Positions 25,927 through 34,708 of a DNA stretch of 64,000 nt are shown here, one piece after another (the first letter of the stretch is position 1; each line of letters begins with the position of its first letter). Where the stretch lies: NCBI GenBank assembly GCA_029269725.1, contig JARJHS010000007.1, positions 186,001 to 250,000 on the forward strand, read 5' to 3'. The notes under the pieces were generated by a model, which saw only the letters and a program-made list of their open reading frames with translations, was not told where the DNA came from and made no database searches. This DNA is from Pollutibacter soli (lineage in GTDB: Bacteria; Bacteroidota; Bacteroidia; Chitinophagales; Chitinophagaceae). The position numbers and the translations under genes were made by a program.

Positions 25927-27165
25927 ATGATTAAATATGATCGGTTTCAACTGAGTAATGGATTAAGAGTACTTGTACATCATGATGAAAACACACCGAT
26001 GGTTGTTGTTGACGTGATGTATGATGTAGGCGCGCGTGATGAAAATCCGGGCAAAACGGGGTTTGCGCATCTGTTTGAACATCTGATGTTCGGCGGTTCG
26101 GTTCATATTCCTGAATACGATGAACCACTGCAGCGTGCAGGTGGAGAAAACAATGCATATACGACTAACGATCTCACCAATTATTATTGTTCTCTACCTG
26201 CTGATAATATCGAAACCGCTTTCTGGCTGGAAAGCGATCGCATGTTGAGTCTTGCATTCAGCAAAAAAAGTCTTGATGTACAACGCAAAGTTGTGGTAGA
26301 AGAATTCCGCGAACATTATATCAATAAGCCTTACGGCGATGTCTGGCATCAGCTCAGGGCTTTGGCATACCATGTTCATCCATATCGCTGGATGACGATC
26401 GGTAAAGAAGTGTCGCATATTGAAGAGGCAACGCTTGAAGACGTAAAAGGATTTTTCGCAAAACACTATACACCTGCAAATGCGATTCTTGTTGTTGCAG
26501 GTAACATCACGACCGATAAAGTAAAAGCGTTGGCAGAAAAATGGTTTGGAAATATTCCTGGCGGAGTGAGATACAACAGGGAGTTGCCAATGGAACCAGA
26601 ACAAACATCAGCGAGAAAAAAAGAAATCCATGCTGATGTACCTCTCGACGCCTTTTATAAATGCTGGCATATGTCTGGCCGACTGGATAAGCGCTATTAT
26701 ATGGCAGATCTCGCCAGCGATATTCTTGGTGGCAGTAGTTCCTCAAGGTTGTATCAGCGCCTCGTAAAAGAAAAAAAGTTATTCAGTCAGATTGGTTGTC
26801 ATCATTTCGGAAGTATCGATGCAGGACTGATGGCGATTGAAGGAAAACTGATCAAAGGGGTGGATATGCTGGCTGCAGAAGCAGCAGTCGAAGAAGAACT
26901 AACGCAGATGAAAAATGAATTGCCATCAGAAAAAGAATTGCAGAAAGTGAAGAACAAGACCGAGAGCATGATGGCTTTTGAGGATATGAGTCTTACCAAT
27001 CGCGCCAACAGTCTTGCCAATTATGAATTACTGGGTGATGCCGGCCTGATGAATTCCGAACTGGGAAGATATCTCGAAGTAACGGCCGGGGATATACGTG
27101 AAGAGTGCAGCCGGATTTTCCAGGAAAGCAATAGCAGTACGCTGTATTATTTCAGTAAGAAGTAA
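25927..27165 (+). CDS. M16-family zinc peptidase, catalytic subunit
   Basis: 412 residues. The inverted zinc motif H48-x-x-E51-H52 (TGFAHLFEHLMF) and the distal glutamate at about E125 (VVVEEFREH) are intact, so it should be active. It covers both M16 halves (N-half to about 210; C-half with DILGGSSSSRLYQRLVKEKK). No signal peptide, so probably cytoplasmic. It pairs with the following M16 gene, which lacks the zinc motif; such active/inactive heterodimers are typical of the family (mitochondrial processing peptidase, bacterial two-gene M16B pairs). Confidence 0.93.
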   Translation: MIKYDRFQLSNGLRVLVHHDENTPMVVVDVMYDVGARDENPGKTGFAHLFEHLMFGGSVHIPEYDEPLQRAGGENNAYTTNDLTNYYCSLPADNIETAFWLESDRMLSLAFSKKSLDVQRKVVVEEFREHYINKPYGDVWHQLRALAYHVHPYRWMTIGKEVSHIEEATLEDVKGFFAKHYTPANAILVVAGNITTDKVKALAEKWFGNIPGGVRYNRELPMEPEQTSARKKEIHADVPLDAFYKCWHMSGRLDKRYYMADLASDILGGSSSSRLYQRLVKEKKLFSQIGCHHFGSIDAGLMAIEGKLIKGVDMLAAEAAVEEELTQMKNELPSEKELQKVKNKTESMMAFEDMSLTNRANSLANYELLGDAGLMNSELGRYLEVTAGDIREECSRIFQESNSSTLYYFSKK

Positions 27166-27171
27166 GGAGGA

Positions 27172-27380
27172 GTTGAAAGTTAAGGTCTAAGGTTGAACGT
27201 TAACTGTCGCGGTTGCAAAACGAATCAGTGAATGGCGAGGCAGGCTGCAATCGGAACAACGATAAAAATTAATTGTATTCAGCCCTGAAAGGGCGACATC
27301 GAATAGCCCTGAAAGGGCGATATCCAATAGCCCTGAAAGGGCGACATCCAAAAGCCCCCGGGGCGTTAAAAAAATTGACA
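27172..27380. repeat. AACGTT tract and 24-bp AGCCCTGAAAGGGCGA repeat array
   Basis: After the M16 stop an AACGTT-type tract (27172-27203) is followed by three head-to-tail 24-bp units at 27281-27304, 27305-27328 and 27329-27352, and a diverged partial unit at 27353-27365 (AGCCCCCGGGGCG). Each unit holds a small hairpin (GCCCT-GAA-AGGGC) and ends in GACATCSAAT or near. The units are 8 codons long and open in the frame of the next gene, so a long TTG-started form would begin with repeated IALKGRHP-like octapeptides. Similar words are widely spread in Bacteroidota genomes as intergenic repeats. Confidence 0.8.
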
Positions 27381-28673
27381 TTGCAAAAAACAGCATTAAA
27401 CAGAAAGAAAGAACCTGCGATAGTAGAGGCCGTGAAGATGGATCTCCATCTGAAGCCCTATGATCATTTTGTGTTGGATAATCATATACCCGTATACGCG
27501 ATAGAAGCGGGCACACAGGATGTTATGCAGGTGGAACTGGTATTCTTTGCAGGTAACAGCTATGAAGACCAGAACCTTGTGGCATCAGCAACGAATGCCA
27601 TGCTTAAAAACGGAACCTCAAAAAAATCCGCGTTTGAGATCAGTGAGTATGTTGATTTTTATGGTGCATATTTAAGTACGAATTGTTATAACGAAACTGC
27701 TACGGTTACCCTTCACTGTCTTACAAGATATCTTCCGGATCTTCTTCCATTGATCAATGAAATGGTGAGTGATCCTGTATTTCCGGAGCAGGAACTGGAG
27801 ATTTATAAGATGAACATGAAACAGCGGCTGGAAGTAAATCTCAAAAAATGTGATGTCGTTGCAGAGAGATTAATCGATGAACATCTGTATGGCGCTGAAC
27901 ATCCGTATGGTAAAAACAGTTCTATCGAAGCATACAATGCACTACAGGTTGATCAGCTGAAAACATTTTTTGAAAGATATTATCGCAACGGAACATGCAT
28001 TGCTTTTTGCGCCGGGCATTTGCCGGCAGACATTGCTCCGTTATTGAATAAATACATTGGCACACTTCCCGTTTCCGAACAAAAGCCAAAAGAGAAATCG
28101 TTGATATACAGACCATCCGCTGAAAAGAAATTCAGGGTGATGAACGACCCTTCTGGTGTGCAGGGTGCCATACGCATTGGCAGGCCTTTTCCTTCCAGGC
28201 ACCACCCGGATTATCAGAAAGTCCAGGTGCTGAATACATTGTTTGGTGGGTTTTTTGGCTCACGCCTGATGAGTAATATCCGTGAAGATAAAGGATACAC
28301 CTACGGCATATTCAGTTTTATTCAGAATCATATCAACGATACCGCATTAGTAATAAGTACAGAGGCCGGCCGTGATGTTTGCGAAGCAGCAATCAAGGAG
28401 GTATATCTCGAAATGAAAAGACTTCGTGACGAATCCGTTCCCGCAGAAGAATTGGATCTTGTAAGAAACTACCTGATGGGAACGATTCTTGGTGACCTGG
28501 ATGGTCCTTTCCATATCATCAGTCGCTGGAAGAATATCATTCTGAGCGGTCTCGATGACAAATACTTTTACCGTTTCATCGACATCATCAGGAATGTTAC
28601 TCCTGCAGAGCTTCAGGAACTTGCCAATAAGTATTACCGGGATGATGATTTTTATGAGTTAGTGGTGATTTGA
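27381..28673 (+). CDS. M16-family peptidase homologue, inactive subunit
   Basis: About 430 residues. M16 fold by its C-half blocks (LNTLFGGFFGSRLMSNIREDKGYTYG with the R/Y pair that holds substrate) but the zinc motif is missing: the matching place reads VASATNAMLKNGT with no H-x-x-E-H. So it is the regulatory partner of the active subunit just upstream. Start is uncertain: no ATG precedes LNRKKEPAIVEAV, which family members keep; TTG at 27375 or 27381 is the most likely start, ATG at 27438 would lose conserved residues, and TTG at 27273 would add the repeat-coded octapeptides. A trace of repeat insertion having displaced the old start codon is possible. Confidence 0.88.
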   Translation: MQKTALNRKKEPAIVEAVKMDLHLKPYDHFVLDNHIPVYAIEAGTQDVMQVELVFFAGNSYEDQNLVASATNAMLKNGTSKKSAFEISEYVDFYGAYLSTNCYNETATVTLHCLTRYLPDLLPLINEMVSDPVFPEQELEIYKMNMKQRLEVNLKKCDVVAERLIDEHLYGAEHPYGKNSSIEAYNALQVDQLKTFFERYYRNGTCIAFCAGHLPADIAPLLNKYIGTLPVSEQKPKEKSLIYRPSAEKKFRVMNDPSGVQGAIRIGRPFPSRHHPDYQKVQVLNTLFGGFFGSRLMSNIREDKGYTYGIFSFIQNHINDTALVISTEAGRDVCEAAIKEVYLEMKRLRDESVPAEELDLVRNYLMGTILGDLDGPFHIISRWKNIILSGLDDKYFYRFIDIIRNVTPAELQELANKYYRDDDFYELVVI

Positions 28674-28820
28674 GGTTGAAAGTTTAACGTATAACGAAGA
28701 ACGCTGGTCGCTGGTCGCTGATAGAGCTAAAATGTCATTTTCTCAAAACTTTTCCATTTAGGGGTAGTAAATGTGTCCACTTAGGCTAACGTTTAACGTA
28801 CAACGTTGAACGTTAAACTT
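28673..28820. repeat. AACGTT-type repeat spacer
   Basis: Two tracts, 28673-28702 (GAGGTTGAAAGTTTAACG, then AACGAAGAACGCTGGTCGCTGGTCGC) and 28786-28820 (TAACGTTTAACG, ACAACGTTGAACG), fill most of the gap between the M16 pair and the next gene. The first follows the stop codon directly. Confidence 0.65.
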
Positions 28821-28850
28821 AAAATTTGTTACCTTAATAAAAAATAGGTT

Positions 28851-29201
28851 ATGGGCTTCATCATCCGGTTGTTTTTTTCCTGGCTGGCTGTAATCATTGC
28901 TTCATACATACTTCCCGGTATTCACATCAATGATTATTTTTCTGCACTGATTTTCGCGGCAGTTCTTGCACTGCTGAATGTATTCCTGAAGCCTTTGCTG
29001 GTGATCCTTACGATACCTATTACTGTTGTCACTCTTGGTCTTTTCCTTCTCGTGATAAATGCATGTCTTATTCTTCTCGCTGCTCATTTTGTAAAGGGCA
29101 TCACTGTCGATAATTTCTGGTGGGCGCTGCTATTCAGTCTTGTCATCTCGCTTATTGTTTCCATTTTTGAAAGCTTCGACAGGAAAGTAAATAAGAAGTA
29201 A
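28851..29201 (+). CDS. Phage-holin-4-2-like (YvlD-type) four-helix membrane protein
   Basis: 116 residues, nearly all hydrophobic, with four membrane helices (about 4-21, 29-50, 55-78, 88-108) and a charged C-terminus. The blocks ALLNVFLKPLLVILTIPITVVTLGLFLLVINACLILLAA match the mycobacterial-type holin superfamily IV / YvlD family. Despite the name these are chromosomal proteins not linked to phage; function unknown, perhaps envelope-stress related. No phage genes lie nearby. After the stop comes a GTAAGTAGTAAGCGGTAAG tract like that at 9134. Confidence 0.88.
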   Translation: MGFIIRLFFSWLAVIIASYILPGIHINDYFSALIFAAVLALLNVFLKPLLVILTIPITVVTLGLFLLVINACLILLAAHFVKGITVDNFWWALLFSLVISLIVSIFESFDRKVNKK

Positions 29202-29323
29202 GTAGTAAGCGGTAAGTAATAAGAAGGAAGAGCCGGTGTAAAGCGACTAGTTTCCATTTTCCACTTTAAACATTCAACTTTGAACTTCTTTGCTATCTAA
29301 TCATTCTCCCCGACCTTAGTGTA

Positions 29324-31327
29324 ATGATGCAATTCGACAGGAAAGATTTATCGGATGAAACGCTGATTGAGTTTTTCAGAAAGCTATTGCTGCCAAGAAT
29401 GATCGAAGAGAAAATGCTTGTACTTCTCCGGCAGGGAAAGATCAGCAAATGGTTCAGCGGGATCGGGCAGGAAGCAGTAGCCGTGGGGGCAACGCTTGCG
29501 CTTGAGTCAGATGAATGGATCATGCCGTTGCATCGCAACCTCGGCGTTTTTACAACGCGGGGAATGGAGCTTGAAAAATTATTTCTTCAATGGCAGGGTA
29601 GTAAAAACGGATTCAGTAAGGGACGTGAACGCAGCTTCCATTTCGGATCTGCAGCTCATCATGTTTGCGGGATGATATCTCATCTTGGTCCGCAACTGGC
29701 CATTGCAGATGGAACCACCCTCGCGCACAAGCTCAGCAATCAGGATAAGGTTTCACTTGCATTTACAGGAGAAGGTGGCACGTCCGAAGGAGATTTTCAT
29801 GAAGCGTTGAATGTGGCATCCGTTTGGGATTTGCCGGTAATTTTTATCATTGAGAATAATGGATATGGATTGAGTACTCCTGTGAATGAACAATATCGCT
29901 GTGAGCAACTGATCGACCGTGCGAAGGGTTACGGAATGGAATCTGTCAGGATCGATGGAAATAATCTGCTTACTGTGTATGATACAGTAAAAGGCGTTCG
30001 CGATTATTGCATAAAAAATCAACGGCCTTACCTGATTGAATGCATGACGTTCAGAATGCGTGGACATGAAGAAGCCAGCGGTGTAAAATATGTGCCTGCG
30101 CATCTGTTTGAAGAATGGGCACAGAAAGATCCGGTCACTAACTATGAACATTATCTCATCGACCAGGAGATACTTTCACAGGAAGAAATCAATGCGATAC
30201 GCGAGTCGCTGAAGCAGTACATCGATAAGGAATTGAAAGCAGGATTTGCTGACGATCCCATAGTTCCGGACACAAGTGCGGAACTAAATGATGTTTATGC
30301 TTCGGTAACTGAAGTACAACAACAAAATGAAGATGCTCTAATCCTTGCTGAACGGGATGCTGAACAACCTGTTCGCCTGATCGACGCCGTTAAGGAAGGT
30401 TTGTACCAGTCTATGCAAAAGCATGAGAACCTGGTTCTGATGGGCCAGGATATTGCGGAATATGGCGGAGCATTTAAGATTACAGAAGGATTTGTTCATC
30501 GCTTTGGAAAGGAACGCGTCCGCAATACACCGTTATGTGAAAGTGCAATTGTAGGAATTGCTTTGGGTCTGAGCCTGGAAGGATATAAATCGATGATGGA
30601 AATGCAGTTTGCGGATTTTGTCACCGTAGGATTTAACCAGATCGTCAATAACCTTGCGAAGATCCATTACCGATGGGGGCAAAAAGCAGACGTTGTCATC
30701 CGGATGCCAACCGGCGGTGGAGTAGGCGCCGGGCCTTTTCATTCACAGAGCAACGAAGCCTGGTTTGTACATACACCGGGTTTGAAAGTGGTTTATCCTT
30801 CTACACCGGAAGATGCAAAAGGGTTATTGATTTCAGCATTTAACGACCCGAATCCGGTAATGTTTTTTGAACATAAAGCATTGTACAGGGCGGTGAGTGG
30901 TAAGGTGCCTGTTGAATATTATGAAACTCCCATTGGGAAAGCAAAACAGGTAATGAACGGTGATGATCTCAGTATAATTACTTATGGTGCCGGCGTTCAC
31001 TGGGCGACTGATTATGCCGCAGATCATCCCGAAATTTCAATTGATATTGTCGACCTGAGAACATTACTTCCGATCGATTGGGAGGCCGTTCAGAACTCGG
31101 TTATACGAACCGGTAAGGTGATCGTTTTGCATGAAGATGTATTGACCGGTGGTATCGGGGGAGAGATAGCAGCGTGGATCGGCGAGCATTGTTTTAAAAA
31201 CCTTGACGCGCCGGTGAAAAGATGCGCAAGCCTGGATAGTCCGGTTCCATTCAATATTCAGCTCGAAAATAATTTTCTTGCAAAATCAAGACTGGATGCG
31301 GTTGTAAAAGAATTACTGGAGTTTTAA
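29324..31327 (+). CDS. Branched-chain 2-oxoacid dehydrogenase-type E1, alpha and beta subunits fused
   Basis: 667 residues holding both E1 chains in one. Alpha part (about 1-340): thiamine diphosphate site GEGGTSEGDFHEALNVAS ending IENNGYG (GDG-x-NN type motif, here GEG), and FRMRGHEE with the phosphorylation-loop-like region. Beta part (about 350-667): GQDIAEYGGAFKITEGF, FADFVTVGFNQIVNNLAK, RMPTGGGVGAGPFHSQSNEAWF, and the C-terminal transketolase part. It decarboxylates a 2-oxoacid and passes the acyl group to E2. Bacteroidota often carry such fused E1 genes; branched-chain 2-oxoacids are the usual substrate. E2 and E3 are not in the window. Confidence 0.93.
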   Translation: MMQFDRKDLSDETLIEFFRKLLLPRMIEEKMLVLLRQGKISKWFSGIGQEAVAVGATLALESDEWIMPLHRNLGVFTTRGMELEKLFLQWQGSKNGFSKGRERSFHFGSAAHHVCGMISHLGPQLAIADGTTLAHKLSNQDKVSLAFTGEGGTSEGDFHEALNVASVWDLPVIFIIENNGYGLSTPVNEQYRCEQLIDRAKGYGMESVRIDGNNLLTVYDTVKGVRDYCIKNQRPYLIECMTFRMRGHEEASGVKYVPAHLFEEWAQKDPVTNYEHYLIDQEILSQEEINAIRESLKQYIDKELKAGFADDPIVPDTSAELNDVYASVTEVQQQNEDALILAERDAEQPVRLIDAVKEGLYQSMQKHENLVLMGQDIAEYGGAFKITEGFVHRFGKERVRNTPLCESAIVGIALGLSLEGYKSMMEMQFADFVTVGFNQIVNNLAKIHYRWGQKADVVIRMPTGGGVGAGPFHSQSNEAWFVHTPGLKVVYPSTPEDAKGLLISAFNDPNPVMFFEHKALYRAVSGKVPVEYYETPIGKAKQVMNGDDLSIITYGAGVHWATDYAADHPEISIDIVDLRTLLPIDWEAVQNSVIRTGKVIVLHEDVLTGGIGGEIAAWIGEHCFKNLDAPVKRCASLDSPVPFNIQLENNFLAKSRLDAVVKELLEF

Positions 31328-31365
31328 TTTTGTTCCAGGATGGAGATGTCCGCAAAAAACAAAAA

Positions 31366-31632
31366 ATGGATGATTTAAAAATACGCTGCCCGAAATGCCA
31401 TTGGCAGCCGGATGGAAAACCACATTGGTCCTGCAGTTGTGGTACGATCTGGGATACTTTCAGCACAGGCGGCCGCTGCCCCGGTTGCGGGAAGCAATGG
31501 CACGACACGCAATGTATAGTTGATGCTGGCGGCTGTCAAAGCTGGTCCCCACATCTGGATTGGTACGAAAACCTGGATGATTTTGTAGAGGAAGTAAAAG
31601 AAGTACTGAAAGAACCGGTTTCCGTTGAATAA
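31366..31632 (+). CDS. Small zinc-ribbon protein
   Basis: 88 residues from the ATG at 31366; a TTG start at 31330 directly after the E1 stop is also open. Many cysteines in pairs: RCPKC, SCSCG, RCPGCG, DTQC and a late C, plus several histidines and tryptophans, which suggests two zinc sites. The C-terminal 25 residues are acidic and helical (DFVEEVKEVLKEP). I know this only as a small conserved zinc-ribbon type of Bacteroidota; function unknown. Only 38 bases after the E1 gene on the same strand, so likely co-transcribed. Confidence 0.72.
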   Translation: MDDLKIRCPKCHWQPDGKPHWSCSCGTIWDTFSTGGRCPGCGKQWHDTQCIVDAGGCQSWSPHLDWYENLDDFVEEVKEVLKEPVSVE

Positions 31633-31669
31633 CCTATCAGAACAATTACTATTTTCGGAAATCTCTCAA

Positions 31670-31714
31670 CCTGCCGGCAGGCAGGCTTCTGCTGTCTTCC
31701 GTCTGCTGTCTGTA
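31670..31714. repeat. CCTGCCGGCAGGCAGG word and CTGCTGTCT tract
   Basis: Palindromic word CCTGCCGGCAGGCAGGC followed by TTCTGCTGTCTTCCGTCTGCTGTCTG, lying between the convergent zinc-ribbon and ABC exporter genes. It is the same word as at 9152, 9219 and (variant) 52122. Confidence 0.6.
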
Positions 31715-31715
31715 G

Positions 31716-33524
31716 TCACAATTCATCAACCAAAGTCTCTTCCGTAACTTTCGGAACTTCTCTTTCACCGATCTGTTGTCGCCACATAGCATAATACAAT
31801 CCCTTCTTCAGCAGTAACTGATCATGTGGTCCTTCTTCAACAATTCTTCCCTTTTCAAGAACATAAATGCGATCCGCATGAAGAATAGTCGACAACCTGT
31901 GCGCGATTATGACGGTGATCTGCTGATGTCTTTCAGAAATTTCCCTCACAGTTTCGGTAATTTCTTTCTCGGTAATGCTGTCCAATGCTGATGTAGCTTC
32001 ATCAAAAATCAGGATTCTGGGCTGACGTAGTAGAGCTCTTGCTATTGCGAGACGTTGTTTTTCTCCACCCGAAATCTTCTTACCTCCTTCCCCAAGCATG
32101 GAGTACAAACCTTCTTTTTTCCCGCCGATGAGTTTTAATGCTGAAGCCTTGGTTATTGCCTCCATCATTTCTTCATCCGTAGCATCGGGCTTTACAAACA
32201 GAAGATTATCCCTGATGGTTCCCGAAAACAGTTGTGTTTCCTGCGTCACAAATCCCAGCTGCCTCCGCATAAGATTATAACGGATATCCATAGCCGGGAT
32301 TCCATCATAATAAATCATTCCTTTTGTTGGCATGTACAAGCCGACCAATAATTTCACGAGCGTAGATTTCCCCGAGCCGCTGGGACCAACGAAGGCAATA
32401 GTTTCTCCACTGTTTACATTGAAGTTCAGATTTTCCACTGCATCAACCTGCGCATTTTTGTATCTGAAATAAACTTTATCATAGCGGAGTTCACTTAATG
32501 TACCCAACTCCACCGGATCTTCAGGACGATATTCGGGTTCCTTCAACATCAGCTCATTGAAAATTTTCAGAGAGGCTTCAGCTTCACGATAAGCAAGGAT
32601 GATATTGCCGAGATCCTGCAAAGGGAAAATGATGCGTGTTGATATAAACTGCATCGATATTAATTCTCCCGGCGATAAGAGTTTTCTGAAGATCAGCCAG
32701 AGCAGAATAAATAAAATCGACTCTTTTAACAACATCAGTATTGAACTCTGTATAAAGCTGAGTTTGCGAACCTGTTTTACTTTCTGCATCTCCATGTTGA
32801 AGATGTTTTCGGTAAATCCTTTTAATCTCCTGATCTCTGGATATGTCAGCCCCAGACTTTTTACGAGTTCGATATTACGGAGTGACTCTGTAATCGAACC
32901 GCTCAACTTATTCGTCTCCTTAACAACAGCACGCTGAATTTTTTTGATCTTCCGACTAAGTAGACTGGTTAAACCACCGAGAACAACAACACCGATCAGG
33001 AATACAGGAATCAGGGCCCAGTGCTTGGTAACCGCATACCATATCAGAAACGCAATACCTACGAATGATGAAAACAGAACTGTGATAAAGGAACTCAGAA
33101 ATCTTTCATTATCAGTTCTGACTTTCTGCAATATGGACAGCACCTGGCCGCTGCTGGTTTCTTCAAATTCCTGGTAGGGCAAACGAAGCGTGTGGCGAAG
33201 CCCCTCATTAAAAACGGACATGCCGAATTTCTGTACAATCAGTCTTGTAACATATTCCGTAAAAGCCTGTGCAATCCGGGCGAGGAGTGCAATACCGACT
33301 GCAAGCGCAAGCCATGGAAGTACGGCTCTTACCGGATCTTCCATAGTATTGCCCGTTTTATCAACAGCAAATTTGTCGATGATGATCCCGAAAATGACCG
33401 GATCTGTAAGTTGTAATACCTGGCCAACGGCAGAGAGGAATAAAGCCAGGTAAAGCCAGCTTTTGAAAGGTTTCAGATATTGCCAGATAATCTTCATAAC
33501 AGACGAATAGTTATGGATTAACAA
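31716..33524 (-). CDS. ABC exporter half-transporter (MsbA/multidrug type)
   Basis: 602 residues: six membrane helices in the first 320 residues, then the nucleotide-binding domain with Walker A GPSGSGKSTL (about 383-392), Q-loop FVTQETQLF, signature KKISGGEKQRLAIARA, Walker B ILIFDEATSALD and the switch histidine in IAHRLST. One chain holds one membrane and one ATPase domain, so it acts as a homodimer exporting lipid or a hydrophobic compound across the inner membrane. Substrate cannot be told from sequence. Convergent with the zinc-ribbon gene; 24 bases after the stop of the next gene's partner to the right are only noncoding. Confidence 0.93.
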   Translation of the reverse strand: MLIHNYSSVMKIIWQYLKPFKSWLYLALFLSAVGQVLQLTDPVIFGIIIDKFAVDKTGNTMEDPVRAVLPWLALAVGIALLARIAQAFTEYVTRLIVQKFGMSVFNEGLRHTLRLPYQEFEETSSGQVLSILQKVRTDNERFLSSFITVLFSSFVGIAFLIWYAVTKHWALIPVFLIGVVVLGGLTSLLSRKIKKIQRAVVKETNKLSGSITESLRNIELVKSLGLTYPEIRRLKGFTENIFNMEMQKVKQVRKLSFIQSSILMLLKESILFILLWLIFRKLLSPGELISMQFISTRIIFPLQDLGNIILAYREAEASLKIFNELMLKEPEYRPEDPVELGTLSELRYDKVYFRYKNAQVDAVENLNFNVNSGETIAFVGPSGSGKSTLVKLLVGLYMPTKGMIYYDGIPAMDIRYNLMRRQLGFVTQETQLFSGTIRDNLLFVKPDATDEEMMEAITKASALKLIGGKKEGLYSMLGEGGKKISGGEKQRLAIARALLRQPRILIFDEATSALDSITEKEITETVREISERHQQITVIIAHRLSTILHADRIYVLEKGRIVEEGPHDQLLLKKGLYYAMWRQQIGEREVPKVTEETLVDEL

Positions 33525-33548
33525 TCAGGCCCTAAAAGTGTTGATTCA

Positions 33549-34613
33549 TCAGTTGTTACTTAGCAATACAGATTCGAATTTTCTCACCAGTCTTCCCAGT
33601 TCCGGATACGCATTATTGCTGAGCATAATAATCGTTTTATGCTTTCCAATATAACGAATGATGATCGTGGTGTATCCCGGATTTTCGCCCGTATGCATCA
33701 CCGTTTTTCCCGTCTTCGGATCGTCGATTAATTCCCATCCAAAACCATATGCAGATAGTGTACCATCATTCAATTTCATTGGATTGAACGCCTCTGAAAG
33801 GGTTGATTGCTTGATCAGGTGGTTGGTGTACAATTCTTCATCCCAGAGTAAAAGATCAGCAGCAACGGAACTTATTCTCCCTGGCCCTTTTCGATTACCC
33901 AACCAGATCGTATAATCAGCATCCGGGAATGAATCTGCCCGTACATATCGGTTGGATGATTCGATCCATTCAAATCCGCTCGTAAAATTTTTTGTCGCTT
34001 TTTTTTCCTTCGGGCTACGGATATCAGTTGAACGCATTTTTGCAGGAATAAAAACCCATTCGCGACAAAGTTGTATGAAATCACGCCCAGCTGCTTTTTC
34101 GGCTATGCTGGCCAGTAATACGTAGCCGGTATTGCTGTATTTGTATTTTTCTCCTGGGATAAACAAAACGGGTGGAGCATAAATACGCAGGTATTCGAGG
34201 ATTTCAGTGTTCCCTGCCACTTTGGTTTTGTCCCAGTGCTTGTCCATGATCTCCTGGTAATCTGGAAGTCCGCTGGTATGCGTAAGTAAATGTCGTATAG
34301 TTATGCCTTTGTAAGGTATATCAAGGTATTTACTCACAGAATCATCGTAATTCAGCTTTCCTTGTTCCTTCAGTTTCATAATGATGAAAGCAGTGAACTG
34401 TTTTGACACACTTGCGAGCTCAAAAATGTCTGAGGCAAGTAAAGGCGTACGCACATTAAGATCACGATAGCCAAAGGCTTTGTGGTACACAGGTTTGCCC
34501 TGATCGGCAACAAGCACAACACCGTTGAATTCTTTTTCAGCATCCATCACACTATCGGCAAATCTGGCAAAAGCTGTCTGAGCATTTGATCTACCTGGAA
34601 AAAATTGCAACAT
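33549..34613 (-). CDS. Beta-lactamase-fold serine hydrolase (class C / AmpH type), exported
   Basis: 354 residues. Active-site serine in S68-V-S-K71, Y159-S160-N161 as the second motif and HTG (near 308) as the third, so the penicillin-binding/class C fold is complete. The only canonical start, ATG 34613, leaves just a short hydrophobic MLQFFPGRSNAQ before a signal-cleavage-like site. The frame stays open for 33 codons upstream and codes a good hydrophobic run (ISTIRYALTAASII), but with no ATG, GTG or TTG. So either a rare start such as ATT or CTG is used, or the start was lost. Role: peptidase/esterase on cell-wall peptides or secondary compounds; unknown. Confidence 0.88.
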   Translation of the reverse strand: MLQFFPGRSNAQTAFARFADSVMDAEKEFNGVVLVADQGKPVYHKAFGYRDLNVRTPLLASDIFELASVSKQFTAFIIMKLKEQGKLNYDDSVSKYLDIPYKGITIRHLLTHTSGLPDYQEIMDKHWDKTKVAGNTEILEYLRIYAPPVLFIPGEKYKYSNTGYVLLASIAEKAAGRDFIQLCREWVFIPAKMRSTDIRSPKEKKATKNFTSGFEWIESSNRYVRADSFPDADYTIWLGNRKGPGRISSVAADLLLWDEELYTNHLIKQSTLSEAFNPMKLNDGTLSAYGFGWELIDDPKTGKTVMHTGENPGYTTIIIRYIGKHKTIIMLSNNAYPELGRLVRKFESVLLSNN

Positions 34614-34708
34614 TATTATACTCGCCGCAGTTAATGCATAACGGATCGTACTGATCTGAATCAGTAAGTTGAAATTGATTTGATTGAATGAGTTCCCGCG
34701 AATAGTGT

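Noticed and set aside
27281-27365. Tandem 24-bp units considered as a CRISPR array
   Set aside because: Units are directly adjacent with no unique spacers, and no cas gene lies near.
28851-29201. Holin-like gene as a sign of prophage
   Set aside because: The family is chromosomal in many bacteria; no other phage gene, integrase or attachment repeat is close.
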